Below are positions 61,670 through 64,000 of a DNA stretch of 64,000 bases, piece by piece (within the stretch, counting starts at the first letter, position 1; every line of letters begins with the position of its first letter). The notes under the pieces were generated by a model, which was not told the DNA's origin, made no database searches, and saw nothing but the letters and a program-made list of their open reading frames with translations. The DNA comes from Butyrivibrio sp. Lineage in GTDB: Bacteria > Bacillota > Clostridia > Lachnospirales > Lachnospiraceae. The translations under genes were made by a program, and so were the position numbers. The stretch is taken from the NCBI GenBank assembly GCA_015056565.1, contig SVGB01000003.1, positions 149,430-213,429 of the forward strand, given 5' to 3'.

Positions 61670-62993
61670 TGAACTGCTGTCTTCAAGGCAGTATACCAAG
61701 CTTCGCCAGACCATCTCTGACATGAATACTACGGATATCGCTGCAGCTATGAGCGAGATGGAAGAGGAAGATTCCCTTAAGATGTTCAGGATACTTCCCA
61801 AGGATATGGCAGCTGACGTCTTTGCGGATCTGGAAGCAGATGTACAGCAGTACATCATCAGATCCATGTCTGATAAAGAAGCATCCAATATTATTGAAAA
61901 TCTGATGGCCGATGACGCTACAGACATTTTGGAAGAAATGCCTGCCAGCGTTGTTAAGCGTATCCTGGCCAACGCAAGTCCGGAAACACGCGCTGATATC
62001 AATCACCTTTTGCAGTACCCTGAGGACTCCGCCGGATCTATCATGACCGTGGAGTATGTTGACCTTAGGGAAGACATGACTGTAGCCGACGCAATTGAGC
62101 GTATCAGGAAAAAAGGTGTTGACTCAGAGACCATCAACATATGCTATGTCGTAACCAAGCAGAAAGTCCTTGTAGGAACTGTTGCTCTTAGATACCTCCT
62201 TATCATGTCCCCTGACGATATAATTGGTGACATCATGAACACCAATGTCATCAGCATCGGAACCATGACCGACCAGGAGGAAGCAGCAAGAACCTTCCAG
62301 AAATACGGCTTTACTGCAATGCCAGTTGTAGACAATGAATCCCGCATGGTTGGTATCATCACCATCGATGACGTAGTGGACATTCTGGAAGAAGAGGCCA
62401 CCGAGGATATCGAAAAGATGGCAGCTATCGTGCCATCGGACAAGCCCTATCCCAAGGTTGGCATTTTTGAAACCTACAGAAGCAGGATACCGTGGCTTTT
62501 GTTCCTTATGATCAGTGCCACATTTACCGGGGCTATCATCACAGGCTTTGAAGATGCTCTTTCAGCCTTTGTCGTACTTACAGCATACATACCAATGCTG
62601 ATGGATACCGGCGGTAACGCAGGATCTCAGGCAAGCGTATCCATCATCCGTGGACTTTCACTTAAGGAAATCGAGTTTGAAGATCTGTTCAAGATCATAT
62701 GGAAGGAAATAAGAGTTGCCGCTCTTTGCGGTCTTACCTTGGCAGCTGCCAACTTTATAAAGCTTTTGCTTCTCGATAAGCTTCAAATCACAGTTGCTCT
62801 TGTTATCTGCCTGACGCTGTTTATTGTAGTTCTTATTGCAAAGCTTGTGGGATGCTGCCTTCCTATGCTGGCATCAAAGCTTGGTTTTGACCCTGCTGTA
62901 ATGGCAAGTCCCTTTATCACTACAATTGTTGATGCACTTTCACTTCTGGTGTATTTCAATATAGCAACCCAAATGCTTCATATAGTGACATGA
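61629..62993 (+). CDS. mgtE: Magnesium transporter MgtE
   Basis: Mg2+-gated channel in the membrane. The N-terminal helical domain (residues 1-130) has EMEEEDSLKMFRILPKDMAA. Two CBS domains follow (IGDIMNTNVISIGTMTDQEE and MVGIITIDDVVDILEEEA), then a connecting helix and five spans with PMLMDTGGNAGSQASV near 330 and TTIVDALSLLVYFNIA at the end, where the Asp lines the pore. 454 aa, standard. AAAGGAG is 6 nt before the ATG. A structured leader and an overlapping short ORF precede it. Confidence 0.95.
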   Translation: MELEEEKTLPVILNELLSSRQYTKLRQTISDMNTTDIAAAMSEMEEEDSLKMFRILPKDMAADVFADLEADVQQYIIRSMSDKEASNIIENLMADDATDILEEMPASVVKRILANASPETRADINHLLQYPEDSAGSIMTVEYVDLREDMTVADAIERIRKKGVDSETINICYVVTKQKVLVGTVALRYLLIMSPDDIIGDIMNTNVISIGTMTDQEEAARTFQKYGFTAMPVVDNESRMVGIITIDDVVDILEEEATEDIEKMAAIVPSDKPYPKVGIFETYRSRIPWLLFLMISATFTGAIITGFEDALSAFVVLTAYIPMLMDTGGNAGSQASVSIIRGLSLKEIEFEDLFKIIWKEIRVAALCGLTLAAANFIKLLLLDKLQITVALVICLTLFIVVLIAKLVGCCLPMLASKLGFDPAVMASPFITTIVDALSLLVYFNIATQMLHIVT

Positions 62994-63047
62994 AATAACA
63001 AAATAGGGCTCTTTTTCAATAGATTTTTTTGTTTTTGAGATTATGCG

Positions 63048-63386
63048 TTACTTGTTTGTAACCATGTAATGCACGATGGATGCGCATCTTGCCGCTGCTT
63101 CTTTTTCAAAGGTTGGATAATCCACTGTGGCAGAGCCGTCCGCCTTATCTGAAATGGCTCTGATGATAACAAAGGGTACATTGTTCTGGTAGCAGATCTG
63201 AGCTATTGCTCCGCCTTCCATCTCACAGCACAGTCCTCCAAACTCAGATGTTATATTCCTTTTTAGCTCATCTGATGAGATGAACTGATCTCCCGTGCAG
63301 ACTCTGCCCTCAAAAACATTAACTTCCGGTGCACATTCTCTAATAGCGCTGACGGCATTTGCCATCATGGTCTCATCTGCCGGCAA
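63048..63386 (-). pseudogene. mtnN: 5'-truncated methylthioadenosine/SAH nucleosidase (C-terminal half)
   Basis: Only about 110 of the usual 230 residues remain. The C-terminal half is intact: VFEGRVCTGDQFISS, CCEMEGGAIAQICYQN and VIIRAISDKADGSATVDYP with the catalytic Asp. The N-terminal half with the first catalytic Glu is missing. The open frame begins at a TTG and no ribosome site is seen. The break lies at a terminator hairpin belonging to the upstream lipoprotein gene, so sequence was lost or replaced there. An inactive remnant is most likely. Confidence 0.75.
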
Positions 63387-63390
63387 AGAA

Positions 63391-63432
63391 ACAGAGGGAT
63401 TTCAAAGCTTTAAAGCCTTGAAATCCCTCTGT
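63391..63432. terminator. Terminator between the small lipoprotein and the mtnN remnant
   Basis: ACAGAGGGATTTCAA (63391-63405) pairs perfectly with TTGAAATCCCTCTGT (63418-63432). TTTTTA follows on the plus strand and TTCTTT on the minus strand, so it can work both ways. Confidence 0.8.
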
Positions 63433-63455
63433 TTTTATTATTTTACTTAGGTGTT

Positions 63456-63995
63456 TCACTTACTTTGAAAATCAACTTCCATAATCATTTCATTAATGAC
63501 TCTCTCATATTCCGCTTTATTATGCTCCAGGGCTTCAATCTGTTCGCTCAAATCCTCTTCAGCCACTTCAGGAACCTGTATTCCGCTTAAATCAGGCAAT
63601 GATTCCCTGATTTCATCAATAGTTTTAGGTCTGACTGCAGTATCCCCGTTCCACCCTTCGGGAGCTTCCGGAGTCTCACCTGAATGAGGTACCGACATAT
63701 AAGCGTAATCGACATTGCCGGTTGAAATACTGCTTTTTCTGTTATCAAGATAAATCGAGCGTATCTCTTCAAACTCGGCTTTCAGTTTTGCATTCTCTTT
63801 GTAAAGACGTGCATATTTTTCCAGATCAGACTCCGCTGTTACGTCACCTTGTTTATCGTCAGTCTGAGATTCAACACTCTTAACCGTTTCTGTATTTTCG
63901 GAAGGGTTTTCTGAAGTATCTTCCTTTCCGCATCCTGTAAACATTCCCATGGCAAGACATGCAATGCACAGAGCCAGGGTTATTCTTCTCATCAT
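63456..63995 (-). CDS. Small secreted lipoprotein of unknown function
   Basis: A 179-residue protein with signal peptide and lipobox (MGMFTGC, Cys22), then a Glu/Ser/Thr-rich linker, a probable coiled-coil (LEKYARLYKENAKLKAEFEE), a Gly/Pro-containing middle and a second helix (EEDLSEQIEALEHNKAEYER). No known domain is recognised. The ATG lies 5 nt from the window edge, so the ribosome site cannot be judged, but the signal peptide supports this start. It sits next to the rearrangement that truncated mtnN. Confidence 0.7.
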   Translation of the reverse strand: MMRRITLALCIACLAMGMFTGCGKEDTSENPSENTETVKSVESQTDDKQGDVTAESDLEKYARLYKENAKLKAEFEEIRSIYLDNRKSSISTGNVDYAYMSVPHSGETPEAPEGWNGDTAVRPKTIDEIRESLPDLSGIQVPEVAEEDLSEQIEALEHNKAEYERVINEMIMEVDFQSK

Positions 63996-64000
63996 TCTTT

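Overview
The window reads as chromosome of a low-to-mid GC, anaerobic, fibre-degrading Firmicute of the Lachnospiraceae type (Butyrivibrio / Pseudobutyrivibrio-like). Signs are AGGAGG-type ribosome sites, glycogen synthesis, a DnaD-DnaI replication pair, LplB/LplC-type sugar importers, and a large glucuronoxylan locus with GH3, GH43, GH67 and GH115 enzymes. The genus is an inference from gene content. No rRNA, tRNA, CRISPR array, phage or transposase gene was seen.

Layout. 1-6.8 kb: glgC (cut by the window edge) diverges from murC; then a DnaA-box-rich gap, a DnaD-like gene, a 300-bp highly structured gap, a DnaC/DnaI-like helicase loader and prs. 6.8-10.2 kb: a palindromic repeat element and a tight five-gene minus-strand operon (FakA C-domain-like protein, GGDEF cyclase, membrane protein, LUD protein, HAD phosphatase). 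10.3-16.6 kb: HtrA protease, a small unknown gene, galE, a UDPGP-family pyrophosphorylase and a GH25 lysozyme with cell-wall repeats. 16.7-23.6 kb: polyphosphate:AMP phosphotransferase, two overlapping MATE transporters (the first with a GHKL-ATPase-like tail), a D-2-hydroxyacid dehydrogenase and a DUF1848 protein.

23.7-49.3 kb: glucuronoxylan utilisation. One arm on the minus strand carries GH115, two permeases, a binding lipoprotein, a GH3 beta-xylosidase, xylulokinase and a fucose/arabinose-type isomerase, next to a divergent AraC regulator. It is followed by GH67 alpha-glucuronidase, a second AraC regulator, a SASA-type acetylesterase, a carboxylesterase-GH43-CBM fusion and a second importer. 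None of the hydrolases has a visible signal peptide, while both solute-binding proteins are lipoproteins. The likely plan is that decorated xylo-oligosaccharides are imported whole, then de-esterified, stripped of glucuronic acid and cut to xylose inside the cell. No ATPase subunit accompanies either importer.

49.4-64 kb: the complete ATP synthase operon (with AtpZ- and AtpI-like genes), whose c subunit carries a two-carboxylate Na+-type motif; an Rpn-family nuclease; aspS; a lipoprotein; mgtE with a possible regulatory leader ORF; a 5'-truncated mtnN; and a small lipoprotein.

The observations I find most worth following are the non-coding ones: two families of long inverted-repeat elements (one with compensatory stem changes between copies), the structured dnaD-dnaC gap, the DnaA-box cluster, the palindrome-dense promoter of the second importer and the mgtE leader. 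All similarity calls come from reading the sequence; no database search was possible.
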